Under the pieces are notes generated by a model. That model did no database searches and was not told the DNA's origin. It saw only the letters and a program-made list of their open reading frames with translations. 64,000 nt of DNA, from assembly GCF_000014285.2 (NCBI RefSeq), contig NC_008343.2, positions 2,156,501-2,220,500 on the forward strand, written 5' to 3'. This DNA comes from Granulibacter bethesdensis CGDNIH1 (GTDB lineage Bacteria > Pseudomonadota > Alphaproteobacteria > Acetobacterales > Acetobacteraceae). Each line of letters opens with the position of its first letter. Within the stretch, counting starts at the first letter, position 1. Both the position numbers and the translations under genes were made by a program. Positions 16,204 to 26,542 of the stretch are shown piece after piece.

Positions 16204-18060
16204 TCAGCGTTTACGTTCAACTTGCGACACGTCACGCACTGCGCCACGGGCCGCATTGGTCGTCATGGCCGCATAGGCCCGCAGGGCAGGCGAGACCTTG
16301 CGCTGGCGTTCGGCGGGTTTCCATGCCGCCTCCCCCTTCGCTTCCATGGCGGTGCGACGTGCGGCCAGCACCTCATCCGGCAATGCGATGCTGATAATCC
16401 GGTTGGGAATATCGATCAGAACCGGATCACCGGTTTCCACCAGAGCGATCAGCCCCCCTTCCGCCGCTTCCGGCGAGACATGCCCGATCGACAGGCCGGA
16501 CGTACCGCCCGAGAAACGGCCATCCGTCACCAGCGCACAGAGCTTGCCCAGACCTTTGGATTTCAGATAGCTGGTCGGATACAGCATCTCCTGCATACCG
16601 GGACCACCTTTCGGGCCTTCGTAGCGGATCACCACGACATCCCCCGCCACCACCTGGCCGCCGAGAATGCCGGATACCGCCGCATCCTGACTTTCATAAA
16701 CCCGGGCCGTACCACGGAATGTCAGAATGGATTCATCCACGCCGGCGGTTTTGACGATACAGCCTTCCGGGGCGAGGTTGCCGAACAGCACCGCCAAGCC
16801 GCCATCATGCGAGAACGGATGCTCAGTGGAACGGATCACACCCTTCTGGCGATCCTCATCCACGCTGTCCCACCGTGCAGACTGGCTGAACGCGACCTGT
16901 GTCGGCACGCCACCCGGTGCGGCGCGGAAGAAGGTGCGGACTTCCTCGCTGCTGGTGCGGCCGATATCCCAGCGTTCCAACGCATCTTTCAGCGTCGGCG
17001 CATGCACGGTCGGGCGGGAGGCATCAAGCAGACCGGCACGCTCCAACTCACCCAGAATAGCCATAATGCCACCGGCCCGATGCACGTCTTCCATATGCAC
17101 ATCCGATTTGGCAGGCGCGACCTTGCACAGGCAGGGCACCCGGCGCGACAGACGGTCGATATCGGCCATGGTAAAATCCACACCTGCTTCCTGAGCCGCC
17201 GCGAGCAGATGCAGCACCGTGTTGGTGGAACCACCCATGGCGATATCGAGGCTCATCGCATTCTCGAACGCCGCATGGGTGGCGATGCCGCGCGGCGTGG
17301 CGGAGACATCATCCTGCTCATACCACCGCCGGGCGAGATCGACGATCAGATGCCCGGCCTCCCGGAACAGCTTTTCCCGGTCGGCATGGGTCGCGAGCAC
17401 GGAACCATTGCCCGGCAGCGACAGGCCCAGCGCCTCAGTCAGACAGTTCATGGAATTGGCGGTGAACATACCGGAGCATGACCCGCAGGTCGGGCAGGCC
17501 GAGCGCTCGACGGCCTGAACCTCTTCATCCGTGTAGGATTCATCCGCCGCCACGACCATGGCATCAACCAGATCGAGCGCGCGCGTTGCCCCTTTCACCA
17601 CGGTCTTGCCGGCCTCCATCGGACCGCCGGAGACAAACACCGCCGGGATGTTCAGCCGCATGGCGGCCATCAGCATGCCGGGCGTGATCTTGTCGCAGTT
17701 GGAGATGCACACCATCGCATCAGCGCAATGGGCGTTCACCATATATTCGACACTGTCGGCAATCAGCTCACGGCTGGGGAGGGAGTAGAGCATGCCGTCA
17801 TGCCCCATCGCGATCCCGTCATCGACCGCAATGGTGTTGAATTCCTTGGCGACGCCGCCGGCAGCCTCGATTTCCCGCGCCACCAGCTGGCCGAGATCCT
17901 TCAAATGCACATGGCCGGGCACGAACTGGGTGAAGCTGTTGACGACCGCGATAATGGGCTTGCCGAAATCACCATCCTTCATGCCGGTCGCGCGCCAGAG
18001 TCCGCGTGCGCCCGCCATATTGCGGCCATGGGTGGTGGTCCGGGATCGATACTGTGGCAT
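16204..18060 (-). CDS. ilvD: Dihydroxy-acid dehydratase
   Basis: Dehydrates 2,3-dihydroxyisovalerate and 2,3-dihydroxy-3-methylvalerate in valine, isoleucine and leucine synthesis. The 618 residues match the E. coli-type enzyme. Fe-S ligands appear in [12 protein letters not shown] and [18 protein letters not shown]. The C-terminal [21 protein letters not shown] is also diagnostic; it spans two adjoining motifs, [11 protein letters not shown] and [10 protein letters not shown]. The start at 18060 is followed upstream by the 10-bp palindrome GGTTCGAACC. The gene is divergent from a LysR regulator 98 bases away. Confidence 0.96.
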
Positions 18061-18101
18061 GGTTCGAACCTTGGAAATGTTCCGCCCCTCATACGCCGTT
18101 T

Positions 18102-18131
18102 AGCAGAGTAGGAAAAATCTATTATTCTGCT
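18102..18131. promoter_or_regulatory. Dyad AGCAGA...TCTGCT between ilvD and LysR gene
   Basis: Arms AGCAGA (18102-18107) and TCTGCT (18126-18131) flank an AT-rich centre and extend imperfectly inward (GTAG versus ATAA). It sits midway in the 98-base divergent region, where an autoregulating LysR protein would bind. Confidence 0.35.
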
Positions 18132-18158
18132 TCCATTCAGTCGCTGGAGATATCACTG

Positions 18159-19058
18159 ATGGAGGCCCGACAGCTCCGGCATTTTCTGACGGTTGCGGAA
18201 ACGCTGCATTTCGGACGGGCGGCCGAGCGGCTGAACATGACACAGCCACCGTTGAGCCAGTCCATTCTGGCACTGGAGCGACAATTGGAAGCGGCGCTTT
18301 TCATCCGCTCCCGCCGCAGCGTGGCGTTAAGCCCGTTCGGCCAGCAATGGCTGCCGCATGTCCGCGCCGCGCTGGCCTCGCTGGAAGCACTCCCCGGCAT
18401 CGCCCGCCGCCTGAGGGACGGGGAAACCGGGCGGTTGGAACTGTCTTTCGTCAGCACGGCCGATTACAGCATCCTGCCATCCCTGGTGCGCCGATATGCA
18501 GCGCTGTACCCGGATGTAGAGATCGTCCTCACCGAGGCCACCAGTGACGTCCAGATCGACGCCCTGCTGCATGGGCGCGGTCATGCAGGGATCGTCATCC
18601 ATCCGGATCGCAGCACATTACCGGCCGCGCTGGCATATCACCCCCTGACGCGGGAAAAACTGATCGCGGCTGTACCGGATAACAGTCACGACCTTTCACC
18701 CCATGCCATCATGCAGTCGCCGCTGATCATCTTTCCCCGGCACTCCGCACCGGCTTTCTACGATCTGGTCACGCACTACCACGCCAGATATGGCGGAGGA
18801 GCCGCCATCGCTCAGGAGGCGATCCAGATGCAGACGATCATCAGCCTCGTCTCGGCGGGGATGGGGATCGCACTCGTGCCCGCCTCCCTGCGCCACCTTG
18901 CCCGGACAGGTGTGCGCTATGTCGATCTGGAGGAGGATGCGCCGATCCTGGAAACCGGCATGATCTGGCGCCGTGATGATACAGCGCCAATCCTGTCCCG
19001 TCTGCTGGAAGTCGCGCAGGACATGTCGGAGCAGATTACCAGCGATAACCAAGCGTAG
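18159..19058 (+). CDS. LysR-family regulator divergent from ilvD
   Basis: A 299-residue LysR-type regulator. ATG 18159 (MEARQLRHFLTVAE) is chosen for its GGAGA ribosome site and because the helix-turn-helix then begins at the usual place (FGRAAERLNMTQPPLSQS). The effector domain resembles the BenM/CatM-type group (RLELSFVSTADYSILPSLV). Divergent orientation suggests control of ilvD or of itself, although no ligand can be assigned. The 3' end overlaps the convergent TonB receptor gene by 23 bases. Confidence 0.85.
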   Translation: MEARQLRHFLTVAETLHFGRAAERLNMTQPPLSQSILALERQLEAALFIRSRRSVALSPFGQQWLPHVRAALASLEALPGIARRLRDGETGRLELSFVSTADYSILPSLVRRYAALYPDVEIVLTEATSDVQIDALLHGRGHAGIVIHPDRSTLPAALAYHPLTREKLIAAVPDNSHDLSPHAIMQSPLIIFPRHSAPAFYDLVTHYHARYGGGAAIAQEAIQMQTIISLVSAGMGIALVPASLRHLARTGVRYVDLEEDAPILETGMIWRRDDTAPILSRLLEVAQDMSEQITSDNQA

Positions 19059-21174
19059 CGAACACGGCCCGGCCCGTCGCGTAGTAGCAGCTCGTCATCC
19101 GCACGCAGCCGGCCACGATACGGCGATCCGCGAGATTGGTTGCATTAACCTGCAACCGCCAGCGATCCATTTCCACCCGTGCCGTTAGGTCGAACTGCAC
19201 CGAACTCGGAACATTGAACGTGTTCGGCACAGCCCCCGATGTCTCACCATTATAGCGGACGCCGCTACCCAGCGCGAAATTCCAGCGTTCAGAAATCGGA
19301 AATTCCTTTTCCATATACAGGCTCGCCATATGGCTCGGCACGAAAACGGGGCGTGATCCAGTCGCTCCTTTTTCGGTGCTGCTGGTGATCAGCGGCTCCT
19401 GATAGGTCAGGGCGGCGATCATGCGCAGGGTTGGGGTCAGATTGCCTGTCGCCTCCGCTTCAGCACCGCGCGTACGGATTTCTCCTGTCTGGATCGAGAA
19501 ATTGACGTTGTTCGGATCAGGCGTCAGCACATTCTGCTGGGTCAGATCGAATGCATCGACCGTGAACATGATGTCGCGATGCACCGGCTTGTATTTGATG
19601 CCAACCTCGACCTGATTACCGGTGGTCGGCACATAACTGTTGCCAACCCGATCCACCCCCGTTTGCGGCTGAAACGAAGTGGCATAGGTCACATAAGGCG
19701 ACATGCCATTCTCAGCCGCATACAGCAATCCGGCGCGATAGCTGAAATGCGTCGGGTCGCTGTTCTGCGTGGAGCGGGTTTTGTTGTTGGTCAGACTGTC
19801 AGAGACGAAATCCTCACGCCCTGTCAGCGTCAGACGCCAGTGCTGCCAGGCGATCTGATCCTGCACATAAACACCGGTCTGAATCTGGGTCTCGTTGGTG
19901 TTGATCGTCGAGGCATAGGCCGGAGCCGTCACATTACGATAGACGGGAGCATAAAGATCCAGCGACGGTCCCGTTCCCTGCCCACGGCGTGTGGAGATGA
20001 ACTGTGTCGTGATATTCACACCCGTCAGCAGATCATGCGTGACAGGGCCGGTCGCAAAATGAACTTCGGACTGATTATCGACCGCCAGCGTGTTGAACAT
20101 GTTCAACTGCTGCTGCGCCTGCCGGGTAATACTGCGCTGATTGGCGGCAAGGCCGGTGGTGGTCACCGTGCGATAATTCAGATCCTCATGCATGAAACGA
20201 AGATTCTGCCGAAGCGTCCAGCGATCCGTCACATGATGCTCGGCCAAATATCCCACCGAAACCTCACGCTTGGAATAGACATCATAATTCGGATCGCCGG
20301 TATTCAAACTTTGCCGGATATAGCCGTAGCGACTTGGAAACACCGTACCGATAGCGGGCAGAAACTGGGCCGCCGATCCGGCATCAATCTGCATATAGCT
20401 GGACAGAAACGTTACTGTCGTTTTCTCGCCTGACCATTTCACCGACGGCGCAACATAGATCCTGTTGTTCAGCACATTATCAACAAATGTATCGGATTTA
20501 CGCATCAGCCCGTTCAGCCGCCACAGCCAGGAACCATCGTTCGTGAGCCGGCCACCCAGATCGGCAGCCCCCTGAATACGGTTGAAAGAACCGCCCTGCA
20601 CCTGCACTTCGTTGGTATGATCGAGGCGCGGTTGTTTGCTGACTGCATTGATAATACCGCCAAGCTGACCGGAACCGTACAAGGCCGCATTGGCCCCACG
20701 CAACACGTCGATCCGTTCCAGCCCGTACGGTTCCAGATCGAAAGTCTGCGAGGCACTGGCCATCGGCAGTTTCAGCCCATCCAGATAGGTATCAGGTGTA
20801 AAACCTCGGATCGTGCCGCCGAAACCGCGCGGATCATCCCGGCCACCGACATCCGTCACGCCGGCCGTATAACGCATTGCCTCGGCAATGCTGCGGATGT
20901 TCAGATCTTCCAGCCTGTCACGGGTGATGACCGTGACATTCTGCGATGTCTGCATCAGGGGCGTATCGGTTTTCGTGGCCGCAATACTTTTCCGGGCCAG
21001 GAATCCCTTGACCGGTCCTAACGCCGTTTCCTGCTGTCCCGATACATTCAACTGCGGCAGTGCCCCTGCCTCCTGCGCATGGGCGGAAACCCCTGGCAAC
21101 CCCATCGTAAGGCAAAAAGCCCCGGATATATAACCGGCTTTGCGTATCCTGATGCGCCGAGGCAGCCTTTTCAT
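19036..21174 (-). CDS. TonB-dependent siderophore receptor
   Basis: A 712-residue outer-membrane receptor. The signal peptide ends near residue 33 (SAHA/QEAG). The plug domain holds TDTPLMQTSQNVTVITRD, RYTAGVTDVGGRDDPRGFGG and YGLERIDVLRGANAALYGSG. The beta-barrel runs to a C-terminal aromatic residue (ATLGYRW), the usual outer-membrane insertion signal. The plug resembles ferric-hydroxamate/siderophore receptors (FhuA/FpvA group), but the ligand is not determinable. No exbB, tonB or ABC importer genes are nearby, so it is an orphan receptor. A weak Fur-like dyad lies about 40 bases upstream of the start. Confidence 0.9.
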   Translation of the reverse strand: MKRLPRRIRIRKAGYISGAFCLTMGLPGVSAHAQEAGALPQLNVSGQQETALGPVKGFLARKSIAATKTDTPLMQTSQNVTVITRDRLEDLNIRSIAEAMRYTAGVTDVGGRDDPRGFGGTIRGFTPDTYLDGLKLPMASASQTFDLEPYGLERIDVLRGANAALYGSGQLGGIINAVSKQPRLDHTNEVQVQGGSFNRIQGAADLGGRLTNDGSWLWRLNGLMRKSDTFVDNVLNNRIYVAPSVKWSGEKTTVTFLSSYMQIDAGSAAQFLPAIGTVFPSRYGYIRQSLNTGDPNYDVYSKREVSVGYLAEHHVTDRWTLRQNLRFMHEDLNYRTVTTTGLAANQRSITRQAQQQLNMFNTLAVDNQSEVHFATGPVTHDLLTGVNITTQFISTRRGQGTGPSLDLYAPVYRNVTAPAYASTINTNETQIQTGVYVQDQIAWQHWRLTLTGREDFVSDSLTNNKTRSTQNSDPTHFSYRAGLLYAAENGMSPYVTYATSFQPQTGVDRVGNSYVPTTGNQVEVGIKYKPVHRDIMFTVDAFDLTQQNVLTPDPNNVNFSIQTGEIRTRGAEAEATGNLTPTLRMIAALTYQEPLITSSTEKGATGSRPVFVPSHMASLYMEKEFPISERWNFALGSGVRYNGETSGAVPNTFNVPSSVQFDLTARVEMDRWRLQVNATNLADRRIVAGCVRMTSCYYATGRAVFATLGYRW

Positions 21175-21213
21175 GTCATCATTCCCGAATGGATCGGGTG
21201 CTCATAGTGAAAA

Positions 21214-21228
21214 TGCGAGGTATTCTCA
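21214..21228. promoter_or_regulatory. Possible Fur-type site upstream of TonB receptor
   Basis: Imperfect 15-bp dyad TGCGAGGTATTCTCA, matching at four of seven paired positions, in the AT-rich leader of the receptor gene. It is placed where an iron regulator would bind, but the match is weak. Confidence 0.22.
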
Positions 21229-21429
21229 ATAACTTATTTTGATTACGCATCAATGCGTCTGCAACATGGCAATATCTCCGCCTGTCTTTGCCAGCATTTC
21301 CTGGGAAAACAGATGGACTTCGCCAGCCGTCAGGACGCTACAAGCGCAGCAATACAGGAAATAATAAGTAGAAAGAAAGGATAGCTGGTCTGTCACCGCA
21401 GAAATACGGCAAGATCAAGCATGTAAACC

Positions 21430-21504
21430 TGGTAGCGGTGGACGGATTTGAACCGCCGACCAAGGGATTATGATTCCCCTGCTCTACCGCTGAGCTACAC
21501 CGCC
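21430..21504 (-). tRNA. tRNA-Met (CAT), elongator type
   Basis: Folds as a full cloverleaf. Acceptor GGCGGTG pairs with CACCGCT (one G-U), the D arm is GCTC/GAGC, the anticodon stem GGGGA/TCCCT carries loop ATCATAA (anticodon CAT), and the T arm contains GGTTCAAAT. CCA is encoded. The loop context fits elongator methionine tRNA of alphaproteobacteria; a lysidine-modified isoleucine tRNA is less likely. The first ten bases of the tRNA are also the end of mnmA. Confidence 0.93.
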
Positions 21505-22622
21505 AGGTTGGGGGCCGCTGATACCGCCGTACTGGCCGGTACGTCAATCACCTGCGAGACAGATTTACGAATAAAACCACCCCCCAGAACCCGGTCCCCA
21601 TCATAGAACACACAGGCCTGTCCAGGCGCAGGCAAGGCTTCGGTTTCCAGTATGACCTCGACACCGCCCTCGATCACCCGGACCATCGCCGGATGCGGCG
21701 TTTCCCGCGCCCTCAGCTTGACCATACAGGCAATGGGGGCAATGGGCGGGGTCATCAGCCAGTTGACTTCAGAAAGCACGATACGCCGCTGGGCTGTGCC
21801 GGCAGGCCCCACTACCACGCGGCGGCTGCCGGCATCCAGCGACACCACCACATGGCGCACGCCGCCGATCATCGCCGCATTGCCGAGGCGCTTCGCCTGA
21901 CCGATCGTATAGCGTCCCACACCTTCATGCTGCCCCACCACCTGACCATCCCGGTCCACGATCTGCCCCGGCTCCAGCGCATCGGGGCGGAAGCGGGCCA
22001 CAACATCGGCATAGGTGCCAGCGGGAACGAAGCAGATATCCTGACTGTCCGGCTTACGTGCCACAGCCAGCCCCAACCGCTCGGCATGGGCGCGCACGTC
22101 ATCCTTGCTTTCCATGCCCCCCAGCGGGAACAGGCTGACATCCAGCTGGTCCCGTGTGGTGGCGAACAGAAACCAGCTCTGGTCGCGGGAAGGATCGACC
22201 GCGCGATGCAGTTCCGCTCCATCCGGCCCGTCGATACGCCGTACGTAATGGCCGGTCGCCAGACGCTCTGCGCCCAGATCACGCATCAACGCGGTCAGAT
22301 CGGCAAATTTGACTGTCTGGTTGCAGCGGATGCAAGGAACCGGTGTTTCCCCTGCGGCATAGGCATCGGCAAAATCAGCCATCACCGCATTGCGGAACCG
22401 TTCTTCCGCATCGATCACGTAATGCGGAAAGCCGAGCCGGTCAGCAACCCGCCTGGCATCGTAAATATCCTGCCCGGCGCAGCAGGCTCCCTTCCGCTTC
22501 GCTGCCGCTCCGTGATCATAGAGTTGCAGCGTCACGCCGATCACCTCGTGTCCCGCTTCCTGCAACAATCCGGCGACGACGGAGCTGTCGACTCCGCCGG
22601 ACATGGCAACCAGGACACGCAT
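21495..22622 (-). CDS. mnmA: MnmA, tRNA-uridine 2-sulfurtransferase
   Basis: ATP-dependent enzyme that places the 2-thio group on U34 of tRNA-Lys, Glu and Gln. The 375 residues contain the PP-loop SGGVDSS at 9-15, catalytic cysteine contexts PCIRCNQTVKF and SQDICFVPAG, and ATGHYVRR. The gene begins six bases after the ferredoxin stop. Its last codons, GCG GTG TAG, form part of the tRNA-Met acceptor and D-arm junction, so the tRNA and the mRNA overlap by ten bases. Clustering with two cysteine desulfurases fits its need for a persulfide donor. Confidence 0.96.
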   Translation of the reverse strand: MRVLVAMSGGVDSSVVAGLLQEAGHEVIGVTLQLYDHGAAAKRKGACCAGQDIYDARRVADRLGFPHYVIDAEERFRNAVMADFADAYAAGETPVPCIRCNQTVKFADLTALMRDLGAERLATGHYVRRIDGPDGAELHRAVDPSRDQSWFLFATTRDQLDVSLFPLGGMESKDDVRAHAERLGLAVARKPDSQDICFVPAGTYADVVARFRPDALEPGQIVDRDGQVVGQHEGVGRYTIGQAKRLGNAAMIGGVRHVVVSLDAGSRRVVVGPAGTAQRRIVLSEVNWLMTPPIAPIACMVKLRARETPHPAMVRVIEGGVEVILETEALPAPGQACVFYDGDRVLGGGFIRKSVSQVIDVPASTAVSAAPNLAV

Positions 22623-22628
22623 CGGTGA

Positions 22629-22958
22629 TCAGCCCCCCGCGTTACGGCTGCCGGATGGCAGGCGCACGACCAGCCCGTCCAGAGCCTCGGTCATCACCAG
22701 CTGGCAGCCGAGGCGGGAAGTCTTCTGCAGGCCGAATGCCAGATCAAGCATGTCTTCCTCATCCTCGGTCGGCTGTTCCAGACGGTCGAACCATTCCGGA
22801 TCAACGATCACATGGCAGGTCGAGCAGGCCAGCGATCCTTCGCATGCGCCTTCAATATCCACGCCATGCTTATGGGCGATCTCCAGCACGGACAAACCGG
22901 CGGGGGCATCAACTTCCCGGTGCGTGCCATCCTGTTCGACGAAAGTCATCTTGGGCAT
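22629..22958 (-). CDS. fdx: Adrenodoxin-type [2Fe-2S] ferredoxin
   Basis: A 109-residue plant/adrenodoxin-fold ferredoxin from ATG 22958 ([11 protein letters not shown]). The cluster ligands are [10 protein letters not shown] plus the distal LGCQL. The C-terminal [13 protein letters not shown] resembles Isc-type ferredoxins that supply electrons for Fe-S cluster assembly. It lies 54 bases after iscS and 6 bases before mnmA. An in-frame ATG at 22994 lacks a better ribosome site and would add non-conserved residues. Confidence 0.92.
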   Translation of the reverse strand: MPKMTFVEQDGTHREVDAPAGLSVLEIAHKHGVDIEGACEGSLACSTCHVIVDPEWFDRLEQPTEDEEDMLDLAFGLQKTSRLGCQLVMTEALDGLVVRLPSGSRNAGG

Positions 22959-23012
22959 TGCGTCTCGTTTCCGCATTCTTGTCGCGCCCGGCACAGGCCG
23001 GGCGGCTGGGTC

Positions 23013-24224
23013 TCAGGTGGCGTCCCGGCACAAAGGAAGGGAGGGAGCATCCCGCCACACCCGTGCCAGCGCGGCAACCGCGCGATCCACATCCGCGGCG
23101 GAGGTATAGCGTCCGATGCCAAGGCGCAAGCTTCGTGCCGCCTGCGCCCCGCTCACCCCCATTGCACGAAGCACATAGGACGGCTCAACCTCCGCGGATG
23201 TACAGGCGGAGCCGGTGGACATCGCCAGCCATGGCAGGGCGGCCATGAGCTGCTGTGCCGTCCTTTCTTCTGGCCTATCAGCAGGAAAAGCCACGTTCAG
23301 ATTACCCGCCACACGCTGTTCGAGGGAGCCATTGACGCTCACCCCCGGCAGAGCCTCCCGCAGAAGGGACAGCAAACGATCTCTCAGCCCGGCGATGCGC
23401 ACAGCTTCGGCCTCCCCTTCCTGACGGGCAATGGCGCAGGCTGCGCCGAACCCCACGATCAGCGGCGCGGGCAAGGTGCCGGAGCGCAAGCCGCGCTCCT
23501 GACCGCCGCCGGAGAAAAGCGGCTCCAGCCGTGTGCGCGGGCGTCGGCGCACATACAGCGCCCCAATCCCTTTCGGGCCATACATTTTATGGGCGCTCAG
23601 CGACATCAGATCGACCCGCGCCTCACCATTGCCGACCGAAAGCGGGATTTTCCCGGCCGCCTGCGCCGCATCGGTATGAAACAGGGCACCCCGCTCATGC
23701 GCCAGACGGGCCAAGGTGGGGATATCCTGAATCACACCCGTCTCATTATTGACCGTCATGATGCTGACCAGCAGCGCAGGCAAAATCAGGGCCTCCCGCA
23801 GCGCTTGCGGGTCCAGCAACCCGTCAGCCCCGACCGGCAGGATCACCGGCTCAAACCCTTCCCGTGCCAGATCATGCACGGATTCAAGAACGCATTTATG
23901 CTCGGTGGCCACGGTAATGATGCGGCGGGGCGAAGATGGCGCATGATGCAGGGCAAAGCGGGCCGCGCCCTTGATCGCCAGATTATTGGCCTCGGTCGCG
24001 CCGGAGGTGAACACGATCTCCCTCCCCTCCGCACCGATCAGCGCCGCCACACTGTCCCGGGCCTGCTCTACCATGGCGGCAACCTGCTGGCCGGATTCAT
24101 GAGCAGTGCTGTGCGGATTGGCGGACATCTCCGTCCATAAGGGCGCCATTGCCTGCACCACACGCGGATCACAGGGTGTCGTCGCCTGATAATCGAAATA
24201 AAGAGGCGTCTCTGGCAAACTCAT
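23013..24224 (-). CDS. iscS: Cysteine desulfurase, IscS-like
   Basis: PLP enzyme that releases sulfur from cysteine as an enzyme persulfide for Fe-S clusters and tRNA thiolation. The 403-residue form starts at ATG 24224 ([17 protein letters not shown]). The PLP lysine lies in [10 protein letters not shown], the cofactor Asp in [11 protein letters not shown], and the active-site cysteine loop is [17 protein letters not shown]. The ATG shares one base with the stop of the preceding cysteine desulfurase gene (TGATG), so the two are coupled. Having two such genes in tandem suggests a division of labour or a heteromer. Confidence 0.93.
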   Translation of the reverse strand: MSLPETPLYFDYQATTPCDPRVVQAMAPLWTEMSANPHSTAHESGQQVAAMVEQARDSVAALIGAEGREIVFTSGATEANNLAIKGAARFALHHAPSSPRRIITVATEHKCVLESVHDLAREGFEPVILPVGADGLLDPQALREALILPALLVSIMTVNNETGVIQDIPTLARLAHERGALFHTDAAQAAGKIPLSVGNGEARVDLMSLSAHKMYGPKGIGALYVRRRPRTRLEPLFSGGGQERGLRSGTLPAPLIVGFGAACAIARQEGEAEAVRIAGLRDRLLSLLREALPGVSVNGSLEQRVAGNLNVAFPADRPEERTAQQLMAALPWLAMSTGSACTSAEVEPSYVLRAMGVSGAQAARSLRLGIGRYTSAADVDRAVAALARVWRDAPSLPLCRDAT

Positions 24225-25396
24225 CACCGGGCCGATATGGGATGAGACACAGAGAAAGGAAAGGGCTTGGAAGACGGTTCTGGCCTCAACCGGGAGGCCA
24301 TGGTGGCATAGGCATCCATAAAGGCTTGCACATCCGCCTCTGTCACATTCCATGGCAGCGAGACACGGATTGCCTCCCCCGCCTGCTGCCCAAGCCCCAT
24401 CGCCGCCAGCACATGGCTGCGCGCTACCTTGCCGGAACTGCATGCCGATCCGGCTGAAACCTGAATACCGGCCAGATCAAGCGCCATCACCTGACGCTGC
24501 GCCGCCACACCGGGCAGGATCAGACATGACGTGTTGGGCAAACGCCCCAGCTTCGCCCCTCCACCTGCTACCACCGCCCCTGCCATGGTGGCTGCCTGTT
24601 CCAGCCTGTCTCTCCATTCAATCAGCCGGCCCCACGCTCCTCCTTGCTCATCTGTCCGCATGGCCGCACGAGCCGCGGCGGCGAAGGCGCTGATCGCCGG
24701 TAAGGCCGGAGTGCCACCGCGCCAGCCTCTTTCCTGACCACCACCTTTCATCAGCGGCCTGACATCCCGATGGGCCGCATCACGCAGCAGCAGCGCCCCT
24801 ACCCCCGGAACGCCTCCCAGCTTATGGGCGGACAAAGCCATACTGTCCGCATCCAGCGTCCTCATCGACACCGCCATCCGGCCAGCCGCCTGCGCCGCAT
24901 CCACATGCAGAAGGGCCCCATACTGGCGGCAGAGCGCGGCAACCTCCGCCACCGGCTGGATAACGCCCGTCTCGTTATTGGCCAGCATCAGGCACACCAG
25001 AGCCTGGCCGCCCTGCGCCAGCCGTGCTTCCAGATCATGCAGATCGGTCACACCTTCGCGATCGACACCGATCAGTTCCGCATCCGGGCGGCAAGACAGC
25101 AACGCAGGATGCTCCGTCGCACCAAGAAGCAAACGGCGCCCCTCCCCCAGTACATGCACGGCAAGACTGTCTGCCTCCGTACCGCCGGAGGTGAAAATCA
25201 CCTCATCCGGCCCGGCTCCATAGAGCATCGCCAGAGTTTCACGAGCCGTTTCCTGCCGGTCCCTCGCCCGACGCCCGGCGCGATGCAGCGAGGATGGATT
25301 GCCCGGTTCCCGAACGACCTCCTGCAATGCCGCCATGGCCTCCGGGCGCACCGGCTCGGAAGCATTCGCATCCAGATAAACTGACAGGGGTGCCAC
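24224..25396 (-). CDS. Cysteine desulfurase, NifS-like (first of tandem pair)
   Basis: Second PLP-dependent cysteine desulfurase, about 390 residues from GTG 25396 ([15 protein letters not shown]). It has the PLP lysine in [23 protein letters not shown] for the cofactor, and a short cysteine loop [15 protein letters not shown], closer to NifS than to its neighbour. The frame is open to an ATG at 25474, but the added residues are not family-like. It opens the run nifS-like, iscS, fdx, mnmA, tRNA-Met, all on the minus strand. It could serve a different acceptor than iscS. Confidence 0.88.
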   Translation of the reverse strand: MAPLSVYLDANASEPVRPEAMAALQEVVREPGNPSSLHRAGRRARDRQETARETLAMLYGAGPDEVIFTSGGTEADSLAVHVLGEGRRLLLGATEHPALLSCRPDAELIGVDREGVTDLHDLEARLAQGGQALVCLMLANNETGVIQPVAEVAALCRQYGALLHVDAAQAAGRMAVSMRTLDADSMALSAHKLGGVPGVGALLLRDAAHRDVRPLMKGGGQERGWRGGTPALPAISAFAAAARAAMRTDEQGGAWGRLIEWRDRLEQAATMAGAVVAGGGAKLGRLPNTSCLILPGVAAQRQVMALDLAGIQVSAGSACSSGKVARSHVLAAMGLGQQAGEAIRVSLPWNVTEADVQAFMDAYATMASRLRPEPSSKPFPFSVSHPISAR

Positions 25397-25862
25397 GAAT
25401 CTCGATTTCCTTTTGCGGTCTGCCGGAACTGCAAATAAGCCATCAGGCCGCCATACAGGACAGGCAGGCCACAATTTAATGGCGTATTCATGCGCTTTTT
25501 GTTAGCAAAAGTGACTGCTGGTACAATATGATGGTCAAACAGAGCTGCTGCTTGCAGCAGGACAATAGAATAGCAAAAGGAAAAAGGGACGGTACAGTGG
25601 CCGCAGAAACGCTCGCCGTTACCGGGTTCGCAGGACATTCCAGTCCTTCACGTCCGCTTCCGGTTCAGACATCCGCACCGCTACAGAACCAGATATCCCG
25701 ATCGGATTTTAAACATATCAGGTCAGACCCCGATACGTGACGGCAGCGTCATGTGCCTGGCCTTGAATATCCAGCAAAAATACGTCCGGAGCAACCGGAT
25801 AACGATAGCCTCGGCGCGTGCCCGTTGCACGCAGTCGATCAGAGAACGGAATTGAACTGCTC
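25397..25862. other. Divergent intergenic region, sulfur operon / hydrolase
   Basis: No convincing gene in these 466 bases, although a 70-codon frame exists at 25528-25740 with no family features. The region is AT-richer near 25450-25560 and holds a small perfect hairpin (CTGCTG-CTTG-CAGCAG, 25545-25560). It must carry promoters for the cysteine desulfurase operon (leftward) and the hydrolase (rightward). Confidence 0.5.
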
Positions 25863-26528
25863 ATGCCTGAGGTGATGTTTGCCGGCCCCGACGGCCGGCT
25901 CGAAGGTCGTTACCACCACTGTAAGGAAGCGGGTGCGCCGCTCGCTCTGATACTTCATCCTCACCCGCTGCACGGGGGGACGATGAATAACCGTATCACC
26001 TATACCATGTACCAGTCGTTTCAGCGGCTGGGCTTTTCCGTAATGCGTTTTAATTTCCGCGGTGTCGGTCGCAGCCAGGGCCGTTATGATGGCGGGATTG
26101 GTGAAATCGGTGATGCCGCCGGGGCACTGGACTGGATGCAGTCCGTCAACCCCAACCATGGCGGTCTTTGGATTGCCGGATATTCCTTCGGTGCCTTCAT
26201 CGGCATGCAGTTGCTGATGCGCCGCCCGGAAATCTCAGGATGGGTCAGTGTCGCGCCGCCGGCCAATCATTATGATTTCGGCTTCCTCGCCCCCTGCCCC
26301 TGCGGCGGTCTGATGCTGCATGGCGATGCGGACGAGCTGGTGCCGGAACCCGCAGTGCGCAAGCTGGTGGACAAGCTGAACACCCAGAAAAATGTCGAGG
26401 TCGATTACCGCGTGTTCAAGGGTGCGGATCACGTCTTCGCTTCCCATGCCGAAAAAGTCTCCGAAGCGGTCGAGGACTATGTCGGTCGCTCGATCGGTGC
26501 TCGACCGATGGCGCTGGCGGCTGACTGA
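25863..26528 (+). CDS. Alpha/beta hydrolase, COG2945-like
   Basis: A 221-residue cytoplasmic alpha/beta hydrolase from ATG 25863 (MPEVMFAGPDG). The oxyanion region HPHPLHGG, the nucleophile elbow GYSFGAF, and the late GDADELVP and GADHVF supply the expected Ser-Asp-His triad. The family is small dienelactone-hydrolase-like enzymes of unknown substrate. As I recall, it often neighbours cysteine desulfurase genes in alphaproteobacteria, and here it is divergent from them. A start at 25818 would add fifteen poorly conserved residues. Confidence 0.85.
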   Translation: MPEVMFAGPDGRLEGRYHHCKEAGAPLALILHPHPLHGGTMNNRITYTMYQSFQRLGFSVMRFNFRGVGRSQGRYDGGIGEIGDAAGALDWMQSVNPNHGGLWIAGYSFGAFIGMQLLMRRPEISGWVSVAPPANHYDFGFLAPCPCGGLMLHGDADELVPEPAVRKLVDKLNTQKNVEVDYRVFKGADHVFASHAEKVSEAVEDYVGRSIGARPMALAAD

Positions 26529-26542
26529 TTAAAAATATGGCT

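Noticed and set aside
21214-21228. Confident Fur box before the TonB receptor
   Set aside because: Only four of seven dyad positions pair; kept as a low-confidence site only.
25528-25740. A 70-codon gene in the sulfur operon/hydrolase gap
   Set aside because: No recognisable domain or coding signal; more likely promoter DNA.
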